From: Pegea sp. RAD2-039
Lineage: Eukaryota > Chordata > Thaliacea > Salpida > Salpidae
Reading direction: 5' to 3'
DNA: 64,000 nucleotides
NCBI GenBank assembly: GCA_034620365.1
Contig: JAQGEQ010000345.1
Span: 124,001-188,000, forward strand
Shown here in pieces: positions 1 to 12,849 of the stretch. The position numbers and the translations under genes are program-made. The number at the start of each line of letters is the position of its first letter. The stretch's first letter is position 1. The notes under the pieces are model-generated. The model was not told the origin of the DNA. It was given only the letters and a program-made list of their open reading frames with translations, and searched no databases.

Positions 1-1878
1 TGTTTTAAGATTTTCTTTTAAATATTTTAGAAAAAAAAAACAATTTAAGTATTTTCATTAATCTTGTACTTTGGAGTTTCACTTTTACTAAAATGAATAA
101 AAGAAAAACTAATATTTAGTACAGTAGCTTAGAATTCAAAGCCAAATATCTGATAAATACTTAATATTAACCTTTATGGCATTTTGATTATTGTTGAGTT
201 TTGAGCTGGAAACTAAACTTTGTAAACTGCATAAACATTTTATAAGTTTTGAACAAAAAAACTCAAAATCTGATTTTAAAATAAATCTTACATTAAAAAA
301 TACTGTAGGTTCTTATAAACCAAATAATCTTAAACTCAGTGTTCGTGAAAGGTTGAATAAAAAATAATATAATGTAAGTTGATCCTTTGCGTAAAAATTG
401 AAATCAACTAAAAGTTTGTAAAGATTTAAATCCAAGCTTACATCTTTCAACACAACTTTTTTTAATCTCAGCACCAAAATATTTAATTAATCATCTTTAG
501 AAATATATTTTGGTAAAGATGTAATCGAAAAAATGATCTGAAATGAGTATGAAGAATAAATATTAACTAAAATAGGTTTTATCTCTGTAAATCTAGTTAA
601 AATAGATTCAGATATAACTCAAGTCTAATCAGATAGGATGAATTTTTCACGTTTTTTGAAAGTTTTGAGTATTTCTTACATTTCAAAATATAGCAAATTT
701 TAAATGTGAGTTTAATTCATTGAAATATATTTTTTTAATTTTAGATTATTAGATTATATCAGGGATTTTTCACTACCTAAAAAAATTAATAACTCGTGGT
801 GTAAATTAGGTTCTAACTTTGTTAAAAATGTTCTTATGCAATTATTTATGTTACATGAGACACACTTTCAATAAAACGTTTGAGTCAGTTATTTTATTAC
901 AAAATAAATTTTCAAACTTACAACACTAATTTAACGCTTGGTAAGTTGACAGAAAATGTCCTAACCAAATTTAATCATCGATTTAAACATCTAATGAAGT
1001 TTCATATAAATTACTAAAGAAATAAAATTCAGCCTGTCAAGGTTGATGGTTGGCTTGCAAATTAATCTACGGATGATTTCACACTTTCCGGGCAGTAATT
1101 TCTGATCAAGAAACTTGTAGTAAATAGATTTTTATTAGGGCTTCATGTATAACTCAAGTGTGATAGATAAACTAAACCGATAAACTAACCATTATTGCTA
1201 TTGTAAAGTGTCAAGAATGAACAAATTTCTTTATTGATTTAACGCATGGCTGCAGACAGCAACCCTATTGGCGCGATCATAACACGCTATGACTGTAGAA
1301 AATTGAAAATTAAAAAGTCTCAAATATAATTCAACAGAATTTATCGGGAAATAACGAAACATGGTAAAGGCAAAAGCATGACACAGTTAAAATTTAGACA
1401 AACGAAAATAAAAAATATGACAAATGTGGCCGCCTGTCAATTTTGAAATCACAAAACTTACTCAACTCATACTTTTTTAACTTATCTAAAAAGCGTGATT
1501 TACTGTAAACAAAGAGATAGAAAAAAGATTTGAAACCGTGGTTAGCCTAATGAAATATTTATTAACCCATTGAGTATTACCAAGGCTGTTAATTGGATTA
1601 ATTTTGAACGACAAGCCTCAATAAATTATAATAATGAAATAACATAAAGAATAAGAATAATATTTAGTTAAAAAAAAAATTATAAAAGTTGGAAAAACTG
1701 TTAATAATTTCAACCTAAATTACTAGGTCCAAGGTTGAGAATCGATATTGGTGGGAATTTGTATTAAACTTATAAAGATTTTATTTATTCTTTGTATGAA
1801 AAATAGAATATGTTACATCTAAGGTAAGCTTTCTTAGTAATTTGTTTTTTTAAAGAATTCAAACTTTCAAAACTTCTT
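1..1878. other. Gene-free AT-rich stretch
   Basis: No open frame with recognisable protein similarity, no tRNA fold and no clear repeat unit was seen on either strand. Stops are frequent in all frames. A slightly less AT-rich island near 1222-1275 has no interpretable content. Confidence 0.5.
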
Positions 1879-1978
1879 TAAGGTGAAGACTCCATACTAA
1901 ACAGTTGAATTTTAACTTGGGACGAATGCATTGTGGACAAAAGTTTTAACGGTGTCCAAAATTTCTGGTACTAAAAGA
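1879..1978 (+). repeat. Dispersed repeat, copy 1
   Basis: About 90-100 nt here align with about 35253-35345. Shared blocks in order are AGGTGA.GACT, AGTTNAANTNTAANTTGGGA, AAAAGTTTTAA and GGTGTCCAAA/AGTGTCCAAAG followed by TTTCTGGT. Similarity is well above chance but indels are present, so this is an old interspersed element of unknown class. The second copy abuts the left boundary of the PPOX duplication. Confidence 0.55.
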
Positions 1979-2734
1979 TTTTAAAAATTACTATGAAGTA
2001 GTTGAACCATTTCGTAAGAAATAATTTAAGTGATGAGTTTACATTAAAACATGAGAAATAGAATTACTCAAATCTTTAAGGGCAGAGTATTACAAAGTTT
2101 TTGTTGTTTAAATAGACTAAATGATGTTACATTAGATTTATTGAGAAGTCGAGACATTTATAGGTAGTTAGCTTAATTATAGATTAAGTTGATACTTCGA
2201 CTGGCTCTAAGGTGACATTTAAGAGTAAATGATTTATTACTGAAACGTCTTTTGAATAACTTTCAAAACTATTCAGAATTTTAGAATAGTGCGTAAATTC
2301 ATTGACATAAATACTGAAGAGAAGAAGATCAAGACGGCCATCCTGGAAAACGCTGCTGGAAACACAAAAAAGCTTGAAACTGATGAGGACTTTTTTGCCT
2401 TTAACCTATAGAAACTAGTTGTTCCAGGAATACGAGTAGAGTTTATTAATATGACATACGAAATTAGTAGTCAATTTTTTTGCTAAAAAACGTAGCTAAG
2501 TTTAGTCAAGACAACAGATTACTCAAAGATTTTCTTGGAGAAATTATAATTTATGCACAAAGTCAAAATCGTAACTAGCTAAGTTGAAAAAGTACAAACT
2601 TTCCAATAGTCATTTCTAATTTCGTAATATTTCTAAAAAGCGAAAAAGTGAAACAATTCAACTTCTTGATGCAAAAGAAAGTAGTTAATTTAAAAATTTT
2701 ATACAAAATTATAATTCTAATCAATCGTCAAAAA
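1979..2734. other. Gene-free AT-rich stretch
   Basis: Nothing recognisable as a gene was seen. A slightly GC-richer patch near 2320-2410 has no open frame of note. Confidence 0.45.
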
Positions 2735-3106
2735 TGGCCCGTTTCGGCCAAAAACCTGTATACCAGGGCAGAAACCATGGTTATCCAGTTGTTGTCTATA
2801 CATCAGAATTCCACTCTCCGCATCAATAAGTTATACAGCAGAATAGACGGAATGATGCAGCTGCACCCGGCTGGCATCGCAGGAACTTGCAGAACTAGTA
2901 TTGTGACGAACTACCTACGAGACTTTAACTCCGGCTTTACAATCGGGGTTTGGCGACAAAAGAGGTGGCGTCGTTAAGCAGACTAACAAGGCACTTCTAC
3001 CCGGGTTTTCATCAACTTTTCTTTGTCGCAAATATGTGTCTGCTTAGGCTCAAGCCCAAGAACTGTCGCGTGTAAGGCGGACGTGATAACCGATGTACTT
3101 CAGAGA
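2735..3106 (-). mobile_element. tRNA-Val-derived SINE, copy 1
   Basis: Read on the minus strand, the element starts with a tRNA-like head (about 3106 down to 3036). The head has a box-A-like segment (ATCGGTTATCACG), a valine-type anticodon region (CCGCCTTACACGCG, anticodon TAC) and a box-B-like GGGCTTGAGCC. After it come the body block TTTGTCGCAAATAT (sense of this strand reversed) and about 300 nt of body. The body matches 23300-23620, with shared stretches such as AATTCCA and GATGCAGCT. The open frame across 2648-2977 on the plus strand is just antisense SINE sequence. The 3' limit near 2735 is approximate. The head has lost tRNA acceptor pairing, so this is not a functional tRNA. Confidence 0.7.
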
Positions 3107-5348
3107 TGTCAAAAGACCATATAATGAAAGTCAAATTAATTTACAAAAATAACAAAATTTGGTCTCGTAAAATAGATTTTATTTTTACACTACTTTTATT
3201 GTTCAAGCAATTAGAAGCTCATGTAATTTCAAAAGATAATTTTATGTTCTAAAACAGTATAAAGAATTTGCCTGATTTCATGACACTCTACATGCCTAAA
3301 AGCTTATCAATTACTAGACGATTTTCTAAACAGGTTTTTCACTTTTTTACAGCAGCATTAATACTTATGAAATTAACCTTTTAATGAAAAAAATCTATTT
3401 TTTTTAAATCAATTACTCGAATGAAGTAAATAATGTAAAACATAAAAACATATTTTGATGGGAACTCTGTTAAAATAATTTCAACATTTTCAAAACTACA
3501 ATTTTCAAAATTCATTTTCATATAATAAGACACTTTAAACTTTATATATTTGGTAGATATTTCACGTTATGATCCTAAAAGACCTGCTAATGATGTAGTG
3601 TAACATTTCGATACTCATGAATTTATTTATTATGAGTTTTATCTGAATTTCGAACATTGAGGTCAAAAAGCTAAACTTAAGTATAATATGACCGCTTAAA
3701 AGTCAATAAACCCCATAATGTAACTCTGCAGTTTTAGTGGTTCAATTTTCATTATCATAATAATTTACCAACAACCAAAAATATGAATTAAATCTTCAGA
3801 TGGTCGAATCCACCAAAAACCAAAGCCGTATAAGTTAAAGATGTGTAGCAATTCTTGAGATTTTAAGCAAAACATAAATATAATCGATATTTGTAGAGGA
3901 TCTATTAACATGAAACACTTTTTATCCTTAAATTATAATCTCAATTTTAGCAACAAATGAAATTTAAAATAGTCTTTCAAAAAACTGTAAGATTGAAAAG
4001 TTGTAAAACGCTATCTAAATTGATGATAACATAAATACATCAAATGTTTGATATTTTTCAATTCAAAAATAAAAATTTTACTTTATGAATAGCAAAAGGT
4101 TATTTGTAGTTGTACAAAATATATTTTTGAAAGTTTTTACTAGATATACTAAATTTTTTAATAGATATACCTTACTTTTACTACTTACCATACTTTCATT
4201 CTCAGATTGTATTCTCAATTCTTTTAGTATATTTGAACAATATTTGTTTTATAAATTTGCTTATGTTTAAGATATGACTATCATTTTAGACTCTAAGAAA
4301 CTAATCAATCATTTTGGCTTTAAATATAAAAATCATTTTTGTGTATGTTTGTAATGCTAAAGTTCTGAAATTTTCATTTATCAATAATTTCTAAATTATT
4401 CTATTCTATTAGTAATGTTTTCATTTCTACTCAGTTAATCTGTCATCTATCAGTAATGTTCTTACTCACTTAGCGTTTGAATCTTTTTTAGTGCTTAAGT
4501 CTTAATTTAAATCCTTTTAATCTTAACAGTCTATCATCCCAATTAAAATTTCTTGGGCTCTTCTTTTGTTAGCTTTTGTTTTTAAGCTTTTATAACAATG
4601 TATTTAAGCAGTTATGTAAATTTTAGGTTATACATTGCAATAAATGTTTATAGCTAAAATTAATTCTCATTGTTTTGTGTATTATTTTTCTATAACTAAA
4701 TAATATATTAAAATTAATGTAAATTGTAAGCTTATACTATGTGTTTATATGAATAGTATGTGGAACTATTCAGGTAGAGTATTAGGATTTTGTATTTAAA
4801 CGTTCTATAAGACATTCTTTGATTTCTAATTGCTCTATTTGAATAGATGGTATTTCAAATATATTTTAAATAATAAAAGCAAAACCAGACTTTCGATTTT
4901 ATAAGTTGAAATTTATCAAAATAATAGTTTAAATATTTATCATTTATGATTTTTAAACTTTAAATTTTTCTGAAACTTTGATTTCTTTTAGATTAGCTTT
5001 AAGTTTAATTCTTTCAGAAATAATTGCTTAAAAGGAAATATTATTTATATTTAATGTAAGGCACTAATAAAAACACGTACTTGGTAAACAAATTTCAAAG
5101 TTGCTCTAAATTGTTAGTAGATACAAACAATTTTTTAGGTAACAATAAAACTTTTAATAAAGTCACATTCTTCCTTGCATTGTTTTACTTATTAGTTTTA
5201 TTTATAATAAAATTTTATTACCATTAAATCATCAGTAAAACATTTGTACATTTATTATTATTCATGATTAAGCAAATTTTAATCAAGTTACAAAACTGAA
5301 ATTCATTTAATCGTTTGACGAAACGAATTGCTTCTGAACAATTACAAT
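3107..5348. other. Gene-free AT-rich stretch
   Basis: No supported gene. The 61-codon frame at 4085-4270 is AT-driven (Phe/Leu/Ile/Tyr rich) with no similarity that I recognise. The last part probably contains the promoter of the small gene starting at 5349, but no clear element was seen. Confidence 0.45.
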
Positions 5349-5837
5349 ATGTCCTTATCAACAAGATCAAAAAGAAAAAAAAGAGATCATGCAGACCAGA
5401 ACATTCACTGGATTGAACGTCGACAACTTGAAAAAGCTCTTACATTATCTCTAAAAGATGAATCATCAAAGAAAAAACTCAAAAGTTCTCCTCTCTCTTC
5501 TGAGTATGGTGTCTCAACAAGAAGTTCCAAAAGCTCCAAAATCTCATCTTCTTCTAAACCTACTACCTCTATCAAAGAATCAAGAAGTGAAAAAAGTTTT
5601 ATACCTAAGAAAAAAATAAATAACAGATTAATTAATAGTCCAAAAAAAACTTCGATCGAAACTTCTTCTAAATCTAACTTAAATAAATCTAAAAGCACAA
5701 ATTTAAATTCAAAATCTGAAAACAATAAAGTGCCAGCTATTCCAAAGTACAGAGTCTTACGGAAGTTTGCTATTAATGATAATGAAGCGCCACATTCTTC
5801 CACAAAACCGTCAAACGTTTCTAGTTCAGATGAATAA
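5349..5837 (+). CDS. Small basic Ser/Lys-rich protein with UIM-like motif
   Basis: An uninterrupted frame of 162 codons from ATG 5349 (a further in-frame ATG lies at 5328). I do not recognise the family. The N-terminus is basic (STRSKRKKRD). Residues about 18-36 read NIHWIERRQLEKALTLSLKD. The part LEKALTLSLKDE fits the ubiquitin-interacting-motif pattern (hydrophobic-x-x-Ala-x-x-x-Ser-x-x-acidic). The rest is low-complexity Ser/Lys/Asn, then a short conserved-looking KYRVLRKFAINDNEAP and an acidic end. The composition is less AT-biased than the flanks, which supports coding. From memory, the UIM region resembles the N-terminal UIM of JARID2 (W-x-E/I-E-R ... LSLK); this is inference. It could be a first exon of a larger gene or a stand-alone nuclear protein. 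No introns were identified. Confidence 0.5.
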   Translation: MSLSTRSKRKKRDHADQNIHWIERRQLEKALTLSLKDESSKKKLKSSPLSSEYGVSTRSSKSSKISSSSKPTTSIKESRSEKSFIPKKKINNRLINSPKKTSIETSSKSNLNKSKSTNLNSKSENNKVPAIPKYRVLRKFAINDNEAPHSSTKPSNVSSSDE

Positions 5838-6884
5838 AGATTCAAAAACTTGTTAAACCAGCTAGGAAGGATCGATTTAAAGATCTATGATCATTCATGT
5901 TGTTGACTCTGTTGTGTTTACGTGATACACAAGTTGAGTCTGATCTCCATTAGACATCTTTCCATTTTTAGGAGCGTTTTATTGTTAGTTTCTAGTAGTT
6001 AGTTCGCTATTTTTTTTAAATACGGAGAAGTCTACGTAACAATTGCATGCATACTATCCAATTTACTGTCATTATAGATACATTTTGTTACATAAGAAGT
6101 AATTAATCAGTTGACAGAAACGTATGTAGTATTCTAGATTATTTTGAAACATTTCATGTATACCATTCAACAATATCATGTCTGCTTTTGTAAAATGATA
6201 TCTTGTTATTGATATCATTGCTTTACGTATAATTTGTTTTGAACAAAGTTTGTTACTTTTTTTGATTCATGATTTTATTTAGGAGTGTACTTTCTGTAAC
6301 AACTTTTCTTCGAGACAAATAAATTACCAGAAAGACTTGTACTTACTAATGTAAGATTTAAATTGCATTTAGATACAGACTGCTCACCTCTAACAATAGA
6401 AGGGGAAGCTTTACTTAAAGATATTCTAGATGATAAATAGTGGTTAGTCTACACTGGATTTTTTATATGAACAAATTCGTTTTATAGAAACTAATAAAAA
6501 TCTGAAAATGTAATTTAGCTAATCATACACAAAAGTGTTTGTAGACTTGTTAATGTTATTTTGTTAAGCACTATATATATTCTTTTGTACAGCTAGTATT
6601 ATATGTTTTAAACTCTTCATTATCTTTTAGTTATCTTCATTATCTCAGCCCTTAAAAAGGAGATAGACGTAAGCTACTTTACTACAGACTAATTTTCCTC
6701 TTTAGTAACTTCTGTCGATTCTTGTAGTTGAATATTTTGCAAAAATTCGGTTGATATTCTCTACAAGTATCTACTGTCTAAAAAACGCTATAGATAACAT
6801 CCTTTAGAAAACATTATTCAGTAATCAGCTGTTGTCTAGTGTTTACTAGTGTCCATTGTCCTTAGCAAATAATCTGACTAATAA
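5838..6884. other. Gene-free stretch
   Basis: No supported gene or RNA. AT-rich DNA with scattered stops in every frame lies between the small gene and a decayed retroelement. Confidence 0.45.
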
Positions 6885-7200
6885 TTTCGATAAATATCAA
6901 AAAAGCTTTTGATTCAGTTTTTCTTCTAGTTTAGTAAAAGCCGTCAGAAAATTTAATAAATTCTACTCTTATCTCTTGGATCAATTTCTTAAAGACAGAC
7001 AACAATTAGTCACTCTCATTTTGTTTAAAATTTTCTTGGGGGTCTTAGCATTGCTCCTCAAGACAGCATTATTTTTCCTCTTCTCTTTTATATTTATACC
7101 AATGATATTTGCCGAGCCAAAGTGTTTACTACTAGATCAGTAACTCTTAAATATTTTTTAGAGTTTATTAATCTATGTCTTTTATCTATATAATTCAAGC
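6885..7200 (+). mobile_element. Decayed LINE reverse transcriptase fragment, family 2
   Basis: Conceptual translation with frameshifts gives two classic non-LTR reverse-transcriptase blocks in the right order. A domain-A-like piece (INIKKAFDSV, about 6893-6925) is followed by QDSIIFPLLFYIYTNDIC (about 7061-7115), which corresponds to the GVPQGSIIGPLLF..YINDI block. Frameshifts and stops show it is dead. The second block is closely similar to the minus-strand fragment at 33236-33501, so both belong to one family, distinct from the LINEs at 10-13 kb and 19-23 kb. Confidence 0.65.
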
Positions 7201-10200
7201 TAGCTACCGACAACTTGTCTATAGATATATTCTTTAATTCTAACTCAACATCATCTGACTTTAAGCAACAATTAAATTTCATAATATCTTGTCATTAAAG
7301 GCTCAGGCATCTTTCTTTCTCACAATATAAAATAGGGTCACCACGTAGATTATTTGCACAACATTGATTCATCTACTTCGTACCAAGTTAATAAATCTTT
7401 TAAAACTATAAATACGTAGACACTATTAAGAGTGAATATTTGTTTGTAACTTTTTTTGATTGAAACTTTTTTTATACGTTAGTTTAAGTTAAAGTTCAGC
7501 TCTTCTGTTATGAGTCTTCACTTTATGAAAGTATCTATACGCTTGAATCCTTTCAAATATATTTTGTTATGAAAGCTTTGCTTGATTTAACTCTTTTCCC
7601 TCATACAAGGACTATATATCAAAGCTGAATTTTGAATTAGCAATACTGACATAATATGTCTTTGACATTGTATCACTGTTTAAAATTGTAGAATATTTTT
7701 CTCATGTTAACTTTAATGATTTCGTTATGAGGAGATTGTTTCAGAGGTTGGCTGTTCAAAACTAATCCACTTAAAAACTTGGATAACACCCAGTGAGCTA
7801 ATAACTATATTCAATAAGGTAACCACGGTTTGGGATCTTTTTCTCGACTCTATTACTACGGTAAATTTGTTACTTTTTTCTAAATTAAGGTAGAAAATAT
7901 GACCTTAGGTAGTTTTCTTCATTTTCTATGCTTGTATTTCTTGTAATTTATCACTGTGTTATACTTATACCTTAATTAAGTAAATTAGCTAAGTTTCAAT
8001 CTTTCTACATTAGTTATGTTATTACTAAAAACCTTTTTAGTTTTAGTTCTCTGCAGTTATGTGACTTTAAATTCGCTTTGATGAATTTTATTTTATGCTT
8101 TAAAATATGCAGCAGTGCGTTAAATAATTATTTAATTTCTAAATTTATTTGGAGCTCATATGCTTTATACTTGTAATGGTAATGATAAATGATTTACAAA
8201 TTAATATTTTTAATGACTTATATTAAAAAACTGACTGACTAAATAAATTAATTTTTTAGTTCTATTTCATATATATCATTTTTCTCAATATCAATAAACC
8301 TTTTGAAGCTTTATTAAATGAACTTTAAAAGTGCAACTGATTAATGCGTTTTCTTAATTTTTGAAAACGTTTTACTGATTTAACTTCTACATTTTAGCTA
8401 AATCTTTTAATTTATTTTCTTTAAACGCTAATGATATTTGTTTATATCTTTAACTTTTTTAATAGAGTTTTATATTACTTTGCATTTGGAAAAATAACTT
8501 TTTTATTCTTTTAAAAGTTTACAATTAAAAAATCTTTAAACTTGATTGAGTTATATTTCATTTATAACTTTTGTTAGTCATTTAGATTTCATTTTGAATT
8601 TTAGAGAAATTATTTTTATATTAATGTATACGAAACATTTCGTTTATTTTTCCTAATTAAGATTTCAGAAAAGTAATAATTTCTTTATTGAAAAACTGTT
8701 AGTTGTGCTAAATTTTATTTAAATTTTTTGTATTTGATTTACTAAGTGGTCTTTATCTAATCCATTTTTTATTGATTAATTCAAAAGTCAACTTTAAACA
8801 TTGATGGCAATAATATAGAATTTTAAATGTTTCAGAAAATTTTATTTTCTTTTATTTTTACAAAAATTATTTCTATAGGAATGATAAATGCATTAATTTA
8901 TTCATTTATCTAACGCGTGGTTGAGAGTTACAAGATCAACAGCTCTTATAGCCAACAAAAATCTAGTAAGATAAGCGAAGAGGTAATTGGAAGGTCTTGG
9001 GTATACTAATGGTAAATTTGATGAAACGGTTTTATAATTTCAAAATTTAAAAGAAGTACAAATTAGCATGAATGAATGAAATTCTTCTTTTACTGCTTGA
9101 CATAAATGTTGTAAAACAGATTAATAATTTGTTTTTAACTTTATTTATGCTGAATCCACATCTTGTGCTTCTGAAGTCTATATAAAATGAAGAAGAGCTG
9201 TTAGCTACTTGATTTTTAATCATTCAGAAAAATTTCAAACTTACCAACCTGCATTTAAAAATAAGATTGCTTCATAACAAACCTGAATCAGAGAAAATGA
9301 AAGATAATAGTATCTTTTCTCAAGACTTAAAGATCAAGCCTTAGGAAGAAAACTTCTTCAAGAAAACTCAAGTTGTCGACTTATGGTGAATGATATAGTT
9401 AATCAAAGCAGTTACTATAACAGTGGACACAAATACTTTACGGATTAGAAACTCTTGAACTGGTTCAAGTTTTTGAACTGGGTGGCTGTCGGGTAATCTT
9501 AATTATACTTCTAAAAAGTACTATATAATTACAATAACTTAGGTAAGTAAGTGAAGATATTGTTATACTAAAGTGTTATCATTGATAAGAATGTATACGA
9601 TTTATTAGAAAATGCATTTGATAAATGGTTTTAGAATAATGATTTAATAGTAAGGCTTAAAATCTTATGATAAAAAAAGATAAGCTACGGTTTATTATTT
9701 GTGTACAAAATAAATCGAAACTTTTATCATGTAAAGTTGAGTTAAAACTGTAAAAATCTATTTATATATATCGTTTATTTATCTTCATGCGCAAAACAAT
9801 GCACATCACAGCTGTTTATCACATTTTTAGTGGGGTAAAAAGTGATAAAAATGTTCATCCCAAATATTGGGTTTGAAAAAAAGTTTATACATCTAAACTA
9901 AATTTTAAATATATTTATATTTATTAATATAAAAAATAGTCTTTTAATGATTTTCATTAAGTGATGGTTTCTAATGTTTAATAGAAAACTATTCAAACCC
10001 TAAGAGATAATAGGGGCTTACTTCAAGCAAGTGTTAAAAAAATATTCACGCTTACAAATAGTTGTAGAAGTCATTTTATGTCAATTATAAACAAAACTTT
10101 GGAATTAATAAGTCTGTAAAGTGATCAGATTCTAAGTAAAATTAGTTTTAACAAAAGTTAGATCGTATTTATAAAATATTAATAAATATGAAATTAATAA

Positions 10201-10295
10201 TATTATATCAATTTGGTTGAATCATCATAAAAGTAAAAGAAAAAAATATGTTTTACAAGGTAAATAATAATATAAAAAATCAGAAACTTAAATAA
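7201..10295. other. Gene-free AT-rich stretch
   Basis: About 3 kb with no supported gene, tRNA or strong repeat. It may hold older, unrecognisable retroelement DNA. Nothing specific can be claimed. Confidence 0.45.
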
Positions 10296-10299
10296 ATAA

Positions 10300-12840
10300 A
10301 ATGATCATTTATAGTTCTCCAATCCAACTTACTAATAATACTTTGGATCTTCTTATTACATCAAACCATCAGAACATTATCAAGAAGTTGATCAAGAGGA
10401 ACCTTCTGTTTTAAAATGTGATCACCACATAATTGAATCCAAGCTTCATCAAGCTTTTTCCTTGAAAAAGACCTTAATACTTCAAGCAAACGGAATTTTT
10501 ATCGTAGAAATTATGATGGTATCAACAGGTTTCTATCAGAAGTTGATTAGATTTGTGTTTTTAACTCTACCAAAAACAACAATACTGTTTACTCAGTTTA
10601 CCTCGTTGAAGAGTCGATTATAACCTTTTATAAAGTCAACAAAAAGCCACATTCGCCTAAATATTTAAGAAATTTACAAATTTTAAAAACCTCCTATACA
10701 AACATACTAAAGCAAGCTCTTCCATAAAATCTTTGTACAAAGATCTTTGTACAGTTTACAGGAAGTATATTTGTAAGTTCAACTTATGAAGAGAAAGTGT
10801 AGTCAGAAACTTCTACCCAAAATCTTCACCTAGCAATAACATTTTTTGGGCTTCATAAATCAAGAGCTTACGGTGAGATCTCAAATGCTTCCCGTGCTTG
10901 ATAACAGTAACCAGCTTGTGGTGCAACTGAAGAATAAAGCTGAATTGATAAACAATCAGTTTAATTACATTTTTATAACCAACCTATCTTTTCTACTCAG
11001 ACGTTCTGACAAATGTCTCTGAGATGATAGATCTTGGCATTACGGTCGACATGGTATCTAAGGCTATTTCTTCTTTAAAATCATCCCTGCTTTGTTTTTA
11101 AGAAAACCACTTCCTCCTTATCACTACTTTTATCGCTACTCTTTAGTATACATCACTCAGAAGCGAGGAAGAGTTTCACAAATTTAGAAGAAAGATATTA
11201 TTACTCCAATTCATAAAAGGGGTCCCAGAAACACTGCACTTAACTACAGACCAGTTTCGCTGACTTCAGTTATCTGCAGAACTGAAGAAAATATTTTTCA
11301 CAATCATATGACCAGTTACTTAATCGAGTTAATATCTGGTGTCCAGCATGGCTTTGTAACCAGAGATCTGTCCTGACTCAACATCTCACTTTTTTAATGA
11401 GCTTACAGTCCATTATGAAGGTAAAACTCCTTGTGACATATATATCTCGATTTTGCTAAAGTGTTTGTTTCTGTCCTACACAATAAACTCATTTTACAAA
11501 AACTAAAAACCAACAGCTTTATCTTAAAGTGGATTAAAGATTACTTATCAGGTAGAACCCAAGAAACTTGTGGTGAAAGATCTTTATATACTCTTAGTCA
11601 AGTCACCAGTGGTGTTTTCAAGGTTCCGTTCTGACCCCATTCTTTTTTTACTTTTTATTGAAGACCTCATCAGAAGACTAGTAGCAGTATATGATGTCAG
11701 TGTGCTTGTGTATACAGATGACATCAAACTATTATCTTGCGATCGTTCATAACTTCAAGCTGCACTACACTTTATAGAAAACTGGTCTGTAAACTGGCAG
11801 CTCAGAGTCCAGCCCACAAAGTCTGAACTTGTTGTTTCGTCAACCTGCTGCATATTCCTTAAACCAATATTCCATCAATAGATTTATTATTTCACAAATA
11901 TCTTCGGTCCTATTACCCTGTCATCTGAATTTGAACCAATTTCTAAACCTTTACAAAATCAATCAATCTTGTTTACCTTATTGTAAAGACATTTAAAGTT
12001 AGGAATCCATACTTCTATATTAGTATCTTCAAATTGTATATACGTCTTATTCTTACCAAATTACATTTTTATATCAAAACATGGATGCCATATCAAGTTG
12101 GTAATATCAAAAAATATTGATTCTGTTCAAGCAACATTTACGAGATTGCTATGCAGGAAACTTAATATTAAATACGATTGTTATAAACATCTTCTTAGCT
12201 TCTTAAATTTACATACTTTTGAAATTTTACGACATAAATACGACTTGATTCTTACTTTTTAAATTCTTCATAACTTTCTTGACCTTTAATTCGATACTTT
12301 CTTCTTTATTAGTCCTTTCCGTATATAAAATCCACTCAGACGACACACATTACACCTTAATAAGCCCATATCACCTGGTACTTTAATCAGAGCAAGTTTT
12401 TCTCATACTTCACAATTAGTACTTGGAACCAGCTGCCATCAGATATTGTCTTGTCAGAATCTTTCATGTTATTTAAGCTAAAATTAAACCATTTTAATAT
12501 TGTCACAATTATCATTTCTAAACTGTGATTTTTTTTCTTTATTTTAATACATTTGGTTTAGCTATTCAGTTATATATATTAGCTGTATATAATATTATTT
12601 GTGAGAATGTATGGACCCCTTTCATAGAGCCTTTGACTGCTCGATGTACCCTGTGGTGGGTTAAGGTTCAGGGAACATTTAAATCAGTTCTTGTATAACT
12701 AAAAACTAAATTTCACAATCCATTACTACATAGCTAAACAAGTCTTTCAAAAATATTAAGAAACAAAAGCAATCAGCCGTTTACGATTACATTTCGTTTA
12801 AAGCCATAACAATTAAAATAGTACTATGCTGTTGCTAAAT
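10300..12840 (+). mobile_element. Decayed LINE, family 1 (CR1/Jockey-like), copy 1
   Basis: A 5'-truncated non-LTR retrotransposon in the sense orientation. It begins in the endonuclease C-terminal part (NNTLDLLITS at about 10335). It continues through the reverse-transcriptase entry block (about 11205-11285, reading TPIHKRGPRNTALNYRPVSL) to the polymerase motif region near 11570-11750 (VSVLVYTDDIKLLSCDRS; DD of the YADD box). A 3' part follows, with a tail containing TGTACCCTGTGGTGG at 12648. Many stops and frameshifts break the frame. The 3' tail (about 12600-12840) recurs at 13210-13460. The order EN-RT without RNase H and the NYRPVSLTS block suggest the CR1/Jockey group; the clade is inferred. 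Confidence 0.75.
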
Positions 12841-12849
12841 AATGTATGT

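Noticed and set aside
1222-1275. Less AT-rich island with GCATGGCTGCAGACAG
   Set aside because: No frame, no fold and no convincing second copy; a weak resemblance to 8911-8935 is not above chance.
2648-2977. 109-codon plus-strand frame
   Set aside because: Lies antisense in a tRNA-derived SINE; its peptide similarity to the 23.3 kb region is repeat similarity.
5405-5845. 146-codon minus-strand frame opposite the Ser/Lys-rich gene
   Set aside because: Ser/Lys codons read backwards give Leu/Phe/Glu runs; no motif, and the sense frame has a plausible start and UIM.
9455-9495. tRNA-like GGTTCAAG with flanking complementarity
   Set aside because: No anticodon arm, acceptor stem or box A at the right spacing; chance match.
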